From Gemmatimonadota bacterium (GTDB lineage Bacteria > Gemmatimonadota > Gemmatimonadetes > Gemmatimonadales > Gemmatimonadaceae): a DNA stretch of 64,000 bases. The notes below the pieces were generated by a model, which had not been told where the DNA came from, searched no databases, and saw only the letters and a program-made list of their open reading frames with translations. The stretch's first letter is position 1, and every line of letters starts with the position of its first letter. The position numbers and the translations under genes were made by a program. Positions 51,910 to 59,345 of the stretch are shown one piece after another. The DNA lies in contig JAQBPX010000014.1 of the NCBI GenBank assembly GCA_028287305.1, positions 248,001 through 312,000 on the forward strand, given 5' to 3'.

Positions 51910-53151
51910 TCATTCCGCCCTCAGCGCGGTGATGGGATCGAGCTTCGCCGCGCGGCTCGCGGGATACACCCCGAACAGCACGCCCACGCCGGCACCGAGG
52001 CCCAGTGCGAGCAGCACCGACCACGTGGTCACGCGCGCCGGCAACGGGCTGACCAGGGAGATCAGCGACGCGAACGCCCACCCGCTGGTCGCGCCCATCG
52101 CACCGCCGAGCGTGGCGAGCATCACCGCCTCCGCCAGGAACTGCCGCTGGATGTCGCTGTAGGTGGCGCCCACTGACTTCCGCAGCCCGATCTCGTGCGT
52201 CCGCTCCTTCACGCTCATGAGCATGATGTTCATGATCACGATGCCGCCCACCACCACGCCAATGGCAACCATGGCCGGCACCACCGAGAAGAGCACCTTC
52301 GTGAGCTGCTTCCAGAAGTCCACGAGCGAGTCGGAGGTCTCCACCGTGAAGTCGTCGTCGATCCCCGGCCGGAGGTGATGCGCCACGCGCATGGCTTCCT
52401 GCGCCCGCTGCATTGCGCCCGCAACGTCCGCCGCCTGCGCCAGCTTCACCGACACGGTGGTCGTCTTCCGCCGGCCGTACAGCGGCTCGAACGCCGTGAT
52501 CGGCATGAGCACGAAGCCGTCGAACGACTGGCCGAGCACGCGCCCCTTCGCGGCCACCACACCCTTGATCGTGTATCGCTGCCCGTGGATCATCAGCTCC
52601 TGCCCCACCGGCTCGGCGCCCTCGAACAGCTTCTCGGCGATGTCGGCGCCGATCACCACCACTCGGCGCTTCTGGCTCACGTCCAGCTCGTTGAGGGGCT
52701 CGCCCTGCGCGAAGCGGTAGTCCTGCACCACCTGGTAGTCGGCGGTCACGCCGAACACCAGCACGTCGCCGAGCGTGCGGTTCCGCCACTCGATGTCGGA
52801 TTGCGGCGTGGGCCAACCGCTCTGGAGGGAGACGGCCACGGCCTCGGGGATCGCCTTGCGCACGGCGTCGGCGTCCTCAGGGCGGACGATGGGCCGCTTG
52901 CGAATGCGCTGCAGCTCGGCGTCGTCGATGAAGCCGAGGCTGATGGGGGTGCGACGGACCTGGAAGACGTTCGACCCGATCATGGCGTCGGCGATGTTCT
53001 CCTTCACGTAGGCGTTCATCCCCTGGATGATCGCGACCACCGCCACGAGGAAGGCGACGGAGACGATGATGCCGAGGAGCGTGAAGAAGGACCGGAGCTT
53101 GTTGGCCCGGATCTGGGTGAAGGCCGTGAGGATGACGTCGCCGAACCGCAT
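51910..53151 (-). CDS. MacB-type ABC permease, A-type, pair 3
   Basis: A 413-residue protein from ATG 53151. A-type marks: FTQIRANKLRSFFTLLGIIVSV, then IGSNVFQVRRTPIS. The coupling region is KERTHEIGLRKSVGATYSDIQRQFLAEAVMLA. The sequence is the most diverged of the A group. It is the first gene after the divergent promoter region it shares with bshB1, so pair 3 is transcribed away from bshB1 and could share its control. Confidence 0.9.
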   Translation of the reverse strand: MRFGDVILTAFTQIRANKLRSFFTLLGIIVSVAFLVAVVAIIQGMNAYVKENIADAMIGSNVFQVRRTPISLGFIDDAELQRIRKRPIVRPEDADAVRKAIPEAVAVSLQSGWPTPQSDIEWRNRTLGDVLVFGVTADYQVVQDYRFAQGEPLNELDVSQKRRVVVIGADIAEKLFEGAEPVGQELMIHGQRYTIKGVVAAKGRVLGQSFDGFVLMPITAFEPLYGRRKTTTVSVKLAQAADVAGAMQRAQEAMRVAHHLRPGIDDDFTVETSDSLVDFWKQLTKVLFSVVPAMVAIGVVVGGIVIMNIMLMSVKERTHEIGLRKSVGATYSDIQRQFLAEAVMLATLGGAMGATSGWAFASLISLVSPLPARVTTWSVLLALGLGAGVGVLFGVYPASRAAKLDPITALRAE

Positions 53152-53188
53152 GCAGTAGGTCGGGGCGTGGAAGGCGGGAGGGGAGTGC

Positions 53189-53206
53189 TTGTGAAATTTT
53201 TCACAA
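53189..53206. promoter_or_regulatory. Perfect CRP/FNR-family palindrome between divergent genes
   Basis: TTGTGAAATTTTTCACAA is an exact 8-2-8 inverted repeat, equal to TGTGA-N6-TCACA, the consensus for CRP-type regulators. It is the only strongly AT-rich spot in a 117-bp GC-rich gap. If bshB1 is leaderless (transcription starting at 53,269), its centre is at -71.5, a Class I activator position. Confidence 0.6.
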
Positions 53207-53256
53207 TCGCGCGAATCCCGCAAGGGCGGAGTTGTGGGCGCGCACCGCACTCGCCG

Positions 53257-53262
53257 TATATT
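53257..53262 (+). promoter_or_regulatory. -10-like TATATT six bases before bshB1 ATG
   Basis: TATATT, then six bases (GGCGCC), then ATG 53269, with no ribosome binding site. A weak -35-like TTGTGG lies at 53232-53237. The spacing implies a leaderless transcript starting on or next to the ATG. Confidence 0.55.
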
Positions 53263-53268
53263 GGCGCC

Positions 53269-54009
53269 ATGTCCCAACCAGGCTCCGCGCCCGACTCCGT
53301 GCACGTGCTCGCGATCGCCGCGCATCGCGACGACGTGGAGCTCACCTGCGGCGGCACCATGATCAAGGCGGTGAAGCAGGGCTACCGCACGGGCATCCTC
53401 GACCTCACGCAGGGGGAGATGGGAACGCGCGGCAGCGCCGACCTGCGCCGACAGGAATCGGAAGCCGCCGCCAGCATCCTGGGCGCCTCGTGGCGCGACA
53501 CGCTCGCGCTGCCCGACTCCGGCATCACCAACACGCCGGAGACGCGCGAGAAGCTCGCGCGCGTGATTCGCGCGCTCAAGCCGCGGGTGGTGATCGCTCC
53601 TGCACCGCAGGGCCGGCATCCCGATCACACGGCTGCCGCGCAGCTCGTGCGGGACGCATGCTTCGTCGCCGGCCTCGCGAAGGTCGCCCCCGAGGTCCCG
53701 AAGCACCGGCCGTTCAAGGTGATCAACACCATCACCTACCGGCAGGACTTCCTGAAGCCGAGCTTCGTGGTGGACATCAGCGACGAGTTCGAGCAGAAGC
53801 TCGCGGCGGTCAAGTGCTTCGCATCGCAGTTCGACGGCGAGACGCAGGCCGGCGAGGTGTACCCGAATGGCGAGCCGTTGTACGACGTGATCCGCCACTA
53901 CGCCGCGTACTACGGCGCGCTCATTCGCGCGCGCTACGGCGAGCCGTTCTTCATGGCGGAGATGCAGGAAGTCGGCGACGTGGTGTCGCTCGGCGTGTCC
54001 ACCTTCTGA
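53269..54009 (+). CDS. bshB1: BshB1-like N-acetylglucosamine-malate deacetylase (PIG-L family)
   Basis: A 246-residue protein from ATG 53269. PIG-L motif AAHRDDVELTCGGTMIK (the usual AHPDD-E is AHRDD-E here) and the second zinc-histidine motif GRHPDHTAAAQL. LDLTQGEMGTRGSADLRRQE is the mark of the BshB1 group, which deacetylates GlcNAc-malate in bacillithiol synthesis. No bshA or bshC is in the window, so the bacillithiol role rests on subfamily features. Ends nine bases before the dioxygenase gene. Confidence 0.85.
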   Translation: MSQPGSAPDSVHVLAIAAHRDDVELTCGGTMIKAVKQGYRTGILDLTQGEMGTRGSADLRRQESEAAASILGASWRDTLALPDSGITNTPETREKLARVIRALKPRVVIAPAPQGRHPDHTAAAQLVRDACFVAGLAKVAPEVPKHRPFKVINTITYRQDFLKPSFVVDISDEFEQKLAAVKCFASQFDGETQAGEVYPNGEPLYDVIRHYAAYYGALIRARYGEPFFMAEMQEVGDVVSLGVSTF

Positions 54010-54017
54010 CCAGGCAC

Positions 54018-54764
54018 ATGGCTGAGGATTCCGGCGTCACGTATCCCTCCTACCTCGCGCTCGACCAGCTGCTCACCCTGCAGCGGCCGCTCTCGCAGCC
54101 CGAGCACGAGGACGAGCTCCTGTTCATCGTGGTGCACCAGTCCAGCGAGCTGTGGTTCAAGGAGATCCTCCACGAGCTCGAGGGGCTGCTCGGCGCCTTC
54201 ACGCGATTCGAGTCGGGGATGTGCCTCTGGCGCATGAACCGCATCAACGCGCTGATGCGCATCGTGTCGGCGCAGCTCTCGGCGCTCGACACGCTGCCGC
54301 CGCAGCACTTCGCGGCGTTTCGCGGGTTCCTGGGCACGTCGAGCGGCTCGCAGAGCGAGCAGTTCCGCGCGATCGAGGCCGCGTCGGGCATGCGCGACCC
54401 GCACTTCGTGGCCACGCTCCAGGAGCATGGATCAGTGCCGGCGTCGGTGCAGCGGTGGCTCGAACGCCCCACGCTCGAGGCGCTCTTCATGGACCTGCTC
54501 GCGCACGAGGGCGGCACGCTCGAGCAGCTCTACACCGGGCCCGCGCCGGGCACCTTGTTCTTCCTGGCCGAGGCGCTGCTCGAGTATGAACAGCAGTTCG
54601 CGCAGTGGCGATTCAAGCACGTGCAGCTGGTGGAGCGCGTGATCGGGCCGATGACCGGCGGTACCGGCGGAACGCTGGGCGCCAAGTACCTGGCGCGCAC
54701 GGTGGCCAACAAGTTCTTCCCGGCGCTGTGGGAAGTGCGCGCGAAGTTCTTCGGGGCGAAATGA
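54018..54764 (+). CDS. kynA: Tryptophan 2,3-dioxygenase
   Basis: Haem enzyme that opens the indole ring of L-tryptophan to N-formylkynurenine. A 248-residue protein from ATG 54018. Motifs: LLFIVVHQSSELWFKEILHEL with the active-site His40, FRGFLGTSSGSQSEQFR, and the haem-ligand region WRFKHVQLVERVIGPMTGGTGGT. Family length is ~270. No formamidase of the KynB or alpha/beta types follows; instead an amidase gene overlaps its stop (ATGA). Confidence 0.93.
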   Translation: MAEDSGVTYPSYLALDQLLTLQRPLSQPEHEDELLFIVVHQSSELWFKEILHELEGLLGAFTRFESGMCLWRMNRINALMRIVSAQLSALDTLPPQHFAAFRGFLGTSSGSQSEQFRAIEAASGMRDPHFVATLQEHGSVPASVQRWLERPTLEALFMDLLAHEGGTLEQLYTGPAPGTLFFLAEALLEYEQQFAQWRFKHVQLVERVIGPMTGGTGGTLGAKYLARTVANKFFPALWEVRAKFFGAK

Positions 54765-56206
54765 TCGACGAGGGCGCTGCAGCCCTCGCCGCGCACATCC
54801 GCGCCGGCCGCATCACCTCGCTCGACGCCACGAACGCCTTCCTCGCGCGCATCGCCGAGCGCAATCCGGCGCTGAACGCGATCGTGATCCACGATGCCGA
54901 CGGTGCCCGCACGCGCGCGCGCGCGGCCGACGAGGCGCTGGCGCGCGGCGAAGTGTGGGGCCCGCTGCACGGCGTCCCGATCACGATCAAGGACAACTGG
55001 GAAGTGAAGGGGCTGCGCGGCACCGGGGGCATCCCGCTGCGCGGGGATCACGTGGCCGACTGGGACGCGACCGTCGTTGCGCGCCTCCGTGCCGCCGGCG
55101 CGGTGATCATGGGCAAGACCAACGTCCCGCTGTTCTCGTACGACTGGCAGACGAACAGCCCGTACTTCGGCCGCACCATGAACCCGTGGAACGTGGGCAC
55201 CACGCCGGGCGGCAGCTCGGGTGGCAGCGCCGCGACCATCGCGAGCGGGATGTCGGCGCTCGAGTATGGGTCCGATGCCGCGGGCTCGATCCGGGTCCCA
55301 GCGGCCTTCTGCGGGATCTGCGGCATCAAGCCCACCGAGAATCGAACCTCGCTGCACGGCATGCTTCGCGTTCCCGGAAGCCCGCCTCCCGCGGCGCGCC
55401 ACATCATCTGCGGTGGGCCCATCGCGCGCTGCGTGGCCGACCTGCGACTCGCGCTGCAGGTGGTCGAGGGCCCCGACGGCTTCAAGCCCGACGTGCTCGA
55501 GGCCCGCGAGACGGATCCCGGCCCGCGCGAGGTGAGCGAGCTGCACGTGCTCTGGTGCGACGTGTTCCCCGGGGCGGTCGCGTCACGCGCCGTTCGCGAG
55601 ACCATCGAGCAGCTCGCCGCGCAGCTCGCGGCATCGGGCGCGCGCGTCACGCGCGTGGCGCTGCCCTTCGACGCGACCGAGGCGATGCAGGTGTGGGCCG
55701 AGGTGAACGGCGCAGAGATGCTCGCCACGCTGCCGCCCGGACTCGGCGTGATGGTCGCCGCCATGTTTCGCGTGCTGCTTGGCGGAGGGCCGCTCACCAG
55801 GGGACTCACGCGCGGGCTCACGAGCGGCATGCGCCGCTACGCGCGCTCCCTGCGCAAGCGCGACCGCCTGATCATCGCGATGGACGAGCTGCTGAAGGAC
55901 GCCGACCTGTTCCTCTGCCCCGTGGCAGGCACCACCGCGATCCCGCACCAGAAGCCCGGTCGCAAGGTGCTCGTGGACGGGCGCCGCGAGCGATACGACG
56001 TCGCACTCGGCGCCCACGTCATGCCCTTCAACATCACCGGGCATCCCGCGGCGGTGATCCCGGTGCGCGTGGTGGAGGGCATGCCGGTGGGCGTGCAACT
56101 GGTGGGGCACCGCTGGAAGGACGTCGCGCTGCTGCGCGCCGCGGAGGCAATCGAGGGCATGGTCGGCTTCTCGGCGCGGCCCCCGGGAGCGATGCCGGGG
56201 GGCTGA
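54761..56206 (+). CDS. Amidase-signature family hydrolase
   Basis: A 481-residue protein from ATG 54761. The Ser-cisSer-Lys triad is intact: Lys77 in GVPITIKDNW, the GGSSGGSAA loop (Ser152/153), and nucleophile Ser176 in GSDAAGSIRVP. The start overlaps the tryptophan dioxygenase stop (ATGA), so both are translated together. Family members hydrolyse many amides. The coupling suggests, but does not show, an amide from tryptophan breakdown, such as N-formylkynurenine, as substrate. The C-terminal GVQLVGHRWKDVALLRAAEAIE is typical. Confidence 0.85.
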   Translation: MIDEGAAALAAHIRAGRITSLDATNAFLARIAERNPALNAIVIHDADGARTRARAADEALARGEVWGPLHGVPITIKDNWEVKGLRGTGGIPLRGDHVADWDATVVARLRAAGAVIMGKTNVPLFSYDWQTNSPYFGRTMNPWNVGTTPGGSSGGSAATIASGMSALEYGSDAAGSIRVPAAFCGICGIKPTENRTSLHGMLRVPGSPPPAARHIICGGPIARCVADLRLALQVVEGPDGFKPDVLEARETDPGPREVSELHVLWCDVFPGAVASRAVRETIEQLAAQLAASGARVTRVALPFDATEAMQVWAEVNGAEMLATLPPGLGVMVAAMFRVLLGGGPLTRGLTRGLTSGMRRYARSLRKRDRLIIAMDELLKDADLFLCPVAGTTAIPHQKPGRKVLVDGRRERYDVALGAHVMPFNITGHPAAVIPVRVVEGMPVGVQLVGHRWKDVALLRAAEAIEGMVGFSARPPGAMPGG

Positions 56207-56214
56207 AAACGCCC

Positions 56215-56220
56215 TATATT
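56215..56220 (+). promoter_or_regulatory. -10-like TATATT six bases before cysteine desulfurase ATG
   Basis: TATATT, six bases (GTTGTC), then ATG 56227, in the 20-bp gap after the amidase gene, again with no ribosome binding site. The layout is the same as at bshB1. Confidence 0.55.
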
Positions 56221-56226
56221 GTTGTC

Positions 56227-57384
56227 ATGGCGGAGCCTATCTACCTCGACCACGCGGCCACGACCCCGGTTCGCCCCGAGGTCCTCGCGGCCATCGAGCC
56301 GTTTTTCGGCCCGCGCTTCGGGAACCCCTCCAGCATGCATCGCTGGGGGCGCGAGGCTCGCGCCGCGCTCGATGAGGCGCGGTCCCGCGTCGCCGCCTGC
56401 CTGGGCGCGCAGCCGGATGAGCTCTGCTTCACATCGGGCGGCACCGAGGCCGACAACCTCGCGATCCTCGGCGCCTGGCGTGCCCATCGCGACGCAGGGC
56501 GCACCGCCCTCGTGACCACGCCCATCGAGCACAAGGCGGTGCTCGCGGCCGTGCACCAGGCGGCGAAGGAGGGCGGCGAGGAGCGCTTCACGAGCATGAC
56601 GCGAGACGGCGTAGTGGATGTCGCGAGCTTTCGCGCGATCACAAACGCCAACGTGTCTGTCTGCAGCATCATGTGGGTGAACAACGAGATCGGCACCATC
56701 CAGCCGATCCCCGAGCTCGCGCAGTACGCGCACGAGCAGGGCGCGTTCTTCCACACCGACGCGGTGCAGGCCTTCGGCAAGGTGGCGATCGATGCGCGCG
56801 CCGTGCCCTTCGACGCACTCTCCATCTCGGGCCACAAGATCGGCGCCCCCAAGGGCTGCGGCGCGATGTTCATCCGCCGCGGCGCGGTGATCGAGCCGCT
56901 GTTCCACGGCGGCACGCAGGATCGCGGCCGCCGCCCGGGCACCGAGAACGTTGCCTACGCCGTGGGACTCGCCGTGGCAGCGGAGCTGGCCGTGAAGGAG
57001 CGCGAGGAGCACTGGCGCACGCTCGAGGCGCAGCGTGACCGCCTCGAGGCGCTGATTCTCGAGAAGGTGCCGGACGCGATCATCCATGGACGTGGCGCAC
57101 CGCGCGCGCCGCACGTGTCGTCCATCAGTGTGCCGGGCACCGACAGCGAGTCGCTGCTGATGGCGCTCGACCTGCGCGGCATCGCCGCCTCGGCCGGATC
57201 CGCCTGCCAGAGCGGGAGCATCACGCCCAGCCACGTGCTCGCGGCGATCGGCGTGAGCGCCGACGTGGCGTCGGCGGCCATTCGCATGTCGCTCGGCTCG
57301 CTCACCACCGACGAGTGCATCGCGCGCGTGGGCGAGGTCTTCCCCGCGCTGGTGCAGAAGGCGCGCGGGATGGTCGCGGCCTGA
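56227..57384 (+). CDS. Cysteine desulfurase (NifS/IscS family)
   Basis: PLP enzyme that moves sulfur from cysteine to acceptors. A 385-residue protein from ATG 56227. PLP Lys204 is in SGHKIGAPKG and the catalytic Cys327 in ASAGSACQSG; YLDHAATTPV and FTSGGTEADN are standard. The GSACQSG loop is long and flexible, as in class I desulfurases. Next to mnmA (overlapping TGATG), it probably supplies sulfur for tRNA 2-thiouridine as well as Fe-S clusters. Confidence 0.93.
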   Translation: MAEPIYLDHAATTPVRPEVLAAIEPFFGPRFGNPSSMHRWGREARAALDEARSRVAACLGAQPDELCFTSGGTEADNLAILGAWRAHRDAGRTALVTTPIEHKAVLAAVHQAAKEGGEERFTSMTRDGVVDVASFRAITNANVSVCSIMWVNNEIGTIQPIPELAQYAHEQGAFFHTDAVQAFGKVAIDARAVPFDALSISGHKIGAPKGCGAMFIRRGAVIEPLFHGGTQDRGRRPGTENVAYAVGLAVAAELAVKEREEHWRTLEAQRDRLEALILEKVPDAIIHGRGAPRAPHVSSISVPGTDSESLLMALDLRGIAASAGSACQSGSITPSHVLAAIGVSADVASAAIRMSLGSLTTDECIARVGEVFPALVQKARGMVAA

Positions 57385-58487
57385 TGCGCGAGCGCGTGCT
57401 CGTCGCCATGAGTGGCGGCGTGGACAGTTCCGTGGCCGCAGCGCTGCTGGTGCAGCAGGGCTACGACGTGGTCGGCGCGACCATGAAGCTCTTCTGCCAC
57501 GACGAGAAGGACATTCCCGACCGGCCTTGCTGCTCGCTCGACTCGGTGAATGACGCGCGCCGCGTCTGCGAGACGCTCGGCGTCCCGCACTACGTGCTGA
57601 ACCTCGAGAGCGCGTTCTCGCACGACGTGGTGGACGACTTCGTGGCCGAGTACGCCGCGGGTCGCACGCCGATCCCCTGCGTGCGCTGCAACACGTTCAC
57701 GAAGTTCCGCGACCTGCTCCGCAAGGCCGAGGGCATCGACGCGCGCTGGATCGCGACGGGCCACTACGCACGCATCGAGAACGGCGTGCTGCATCGCGGC
57801 CAGGATCACGCCAAGGACCAGTCGTATTTCCTCTGGGGGATCGATCGTGGCGTGCTGTCGCGCATGCTGCTGCCGGTGGGGGACCGCACCAAGGCGCAGA
57901 CGCGTGACGTCGCGCGGCAGCTGGGCCTGCAGGTGATCTCGGAGAAGGCCGAGAGCCAGGACATCTGCTTCGTGCCGGATGGCGACCATACGAGGATCAT
58001 CCGCAAGAGGCTCGGAGCGGATGCCCCGGCGCTCTCGCAGGGGCCGTTCGTGCTGGTGAACACGGGCGAGGTGATCGGGATGCACGCAGGCTTCGCGCGC
58101 TTCACCATTGGCCAGCGCCGCGGGCTGCCGGGTGGGTTTCGCGAGCCGATGTTCGTGGTGGACATTCGCCCCGCCGATCGCGCCGTGATCATCGGCCCGC
58201 GCGAGGCGCTGCTCGGCAAGGGCGTGGTGGCGCGCGAGATGAATTGGCTGGTGGCGCCACTCGAGCCGGGTGCCGAGGTCGAAGTGCAGGTGCGCCATAG
58301 AGCCGAGCCGGCCCGGGGAACGCTGGTTCGCGTGGACGGCGAGGAGATCGAGGTGGCGCTCGAGGAGCCCGTGTCCGCAATCACCCCGGGCCAGTCACTC
58401 GTGCTCTATGACGGGGAGCGCGTGCTGGGCGGCGGAGTGATCGAGCGAGGGCTGGGCGTGCGGGGGCTGCCGGTGCTCGCGGCGTAG
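57384..58487 (+). CDS. mnmA: tRNA-specific 2-thiouridylase MnmA
   Basis: Adds sulfur at C2 of the wobble uridine in tRNA Lys, Glu and Gln. A 367-residue protein from ATG 57384. PP-loop AMSGGVDSSVAA (8-19), the tRNA-binding GHYARI, TIGQRRGLPG, and catalytic Cys residues in PIPCVRCN (99 and 102) and SQDICFVP. The CxxC in place of DxxC fits the Fe-S-cluster-binding class of MnmA rather than the persulfide-only class. Coupled to the desulfurase gene. Confidence 0.95.
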   Translation: MRERVLVAMSGGVDSSVAAALLVQQGYDVVGATMKLFCHDEKDIPDRPCCSLDSVNDARRVCETLGVPHYVLNLESAFSHDVVDDFVAEYAAGRTPIPCVRCNTFTKFRDLLRKAEGIDARWIATGHYARIENGVLHRGQDHAKDQSYFLWGIDRGVLSRMLLPVGDRTKAQTRDVARQLGLQVISEKAESQDICFVPDGDHTRIIRKRLGADAPALSQGPFVLVNTGEVIGMHAGFARFTIGQRRGLPGGFREPMFVVDIRPADRAVIIGPREALLGKGVVAREMNWLVAPLEPGAEVEVQVRHRAEPARGTLVRVDGEEIEVALEEPVSAITPGQSLVLYDGERVLGGGVIERGLGVRGLPVLAA

Positions 58488-58543
58488 AACTCGGCGCGCC
58501 GGGGCCGTTAAAGCATTGGCCGCGGACTTCGGCGGAGAACTTC

Positions 58544-58585
58544 AACAGCCTTTGCCGCGGACGACCGCGGACTACCACGGACGAC
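58544..58585 (+). repeat. Left arm of inverted repeat flanking a lipoprotein gene
   Basis: 42 bp beginning AACAGCCTTTGCCGCGG, matching the reverse complement of 59257-59298 at about 37 of 42 positions. Within it a 10-bp unit, CCGCGGAC(T/G)A, is repeated. Weaker similarity extends outward to 58,513. Confidence 0.8.
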
Positions 58586-58623
58586 CGCAACGACGCTTCT
58601 CCCACTCGATAGCTGCGGTCACC

Positions 58624-59193
58624 GTGCGCTCTCCCGCCCCTCTCCTGATCGCGCTTCTCGTCATGCTCGAGGGATGTAGTCCGGACGCGAGTACCAGACG
58701 AGATGGCACTACCTCTTCGCAGCGCTCGTCCCTGTCGCCCTCAGGATCGCGCGCTAATCCGACGGACGCACTCGTCGCGTATCTCGAGGACAGCCGAGAG
58801 GGTGCGCCGAAGTCCACAGTGTCGTTTGATTCGCTCGTGACGTGCCAGATCGGCGACGGAGTCTACCAGCCGATCGACATGCTTGCGACGTATCACATCC
58901 TGGATCAGGCCGGGCGCGGCGACACGATCACGGTTCGAGTTCGCATCACGACCGTGGCGGAGGAAGATGAGTCGCCAGTGAATGCAGACCGGTATTTGGC
59001 GCGCCAGCGCGTCCGGACCGACACGCTTCGCTGGCTGATCGCGCGAACGCATGCAGGCGAGTGGCGTGTGTGTGAGGGTCCGCAGTTCGGGTTTTACGGA
59101 ACCGATAGCACGACATCGTGGCAGCCCGCCGGCGCCTCCCACATCACCGCTCGGCAGCTCGCTGATTCGATCTACCGCAGCGATCCTCCATGA
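58624..59193 (+). CDS. Lipoprotein in a repeat-bracketed cassette
   Basis: A 189-residue protein. GTG 58624 gives the signal VRSPAPLLIALLVMLEGC (lipobox LEGC, Cys18); an upstream ATG would add residues encoded by the flanking repeat. The mature protein is Ser/Thr-rich at first, then a domain with VTCQIGDGVYQPIDMLATYH, RGDTITVRVRITTV and WRVCEGPQFGFYGTD. No family recognised. Its GC content is visibly lower than its neighbours', which, with the flanking inverted repeats, suggests transfer. Confidence 0.65.
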   Translation: MRSPAPLLIALLVMLEGCSPDASTRRDGTTSSQRSSLSPSGSRANPTDALVAYLEDSREGAPKSTVSFDSLVTCQIGDGVYQPIDMLATYHILDQAGRGDTITVRVRITTVAEEDESPVNADRYLARQRVRTDTLRWLIARTHAGEWRVCEGPQFGFYGTDSTTSWQPAGASHITARQLADSIYRSDPP

Positions 59194-59256
59194 CGCGGTG
59201 GCGCCCGACTCCCGCCGAAGCGCACCACGCTGCGATCCGATTCTGCTTGCTTCGTA

Positions 59257-59298
59257 GTCGTCCGTGGTTGTCCGCGCTAGTCCGCGGCAAAGGCTGTT
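59257..59298 (-). repeat. Right arm of inverted repeat flanking a lipoprotein gene
   Basis: 42 bp ending CGGCAAAGGCTGTT, inverted relative to 58544-58585. Similarity continues outward at lower level to about 59,327. It lies between the lipoprotein gene and dnaJ and could also act as a shared terminator-like stem. Confidence 0.8.
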
Positions 59299-59345
59299 GC
59301 AGTCGTCCGTGAAGGTCCGCGGCTAATGCCGTTCTGCCCAGGCGC

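Noticed and set aside
38079-57206. Chromosomal copies of the prophage palindrome
   Set aside because: Only partial matches were found, such as GCCGGATCCGCC at 57,195 and TGGATCCGGC at 38,081; none is exact and they are far apart.
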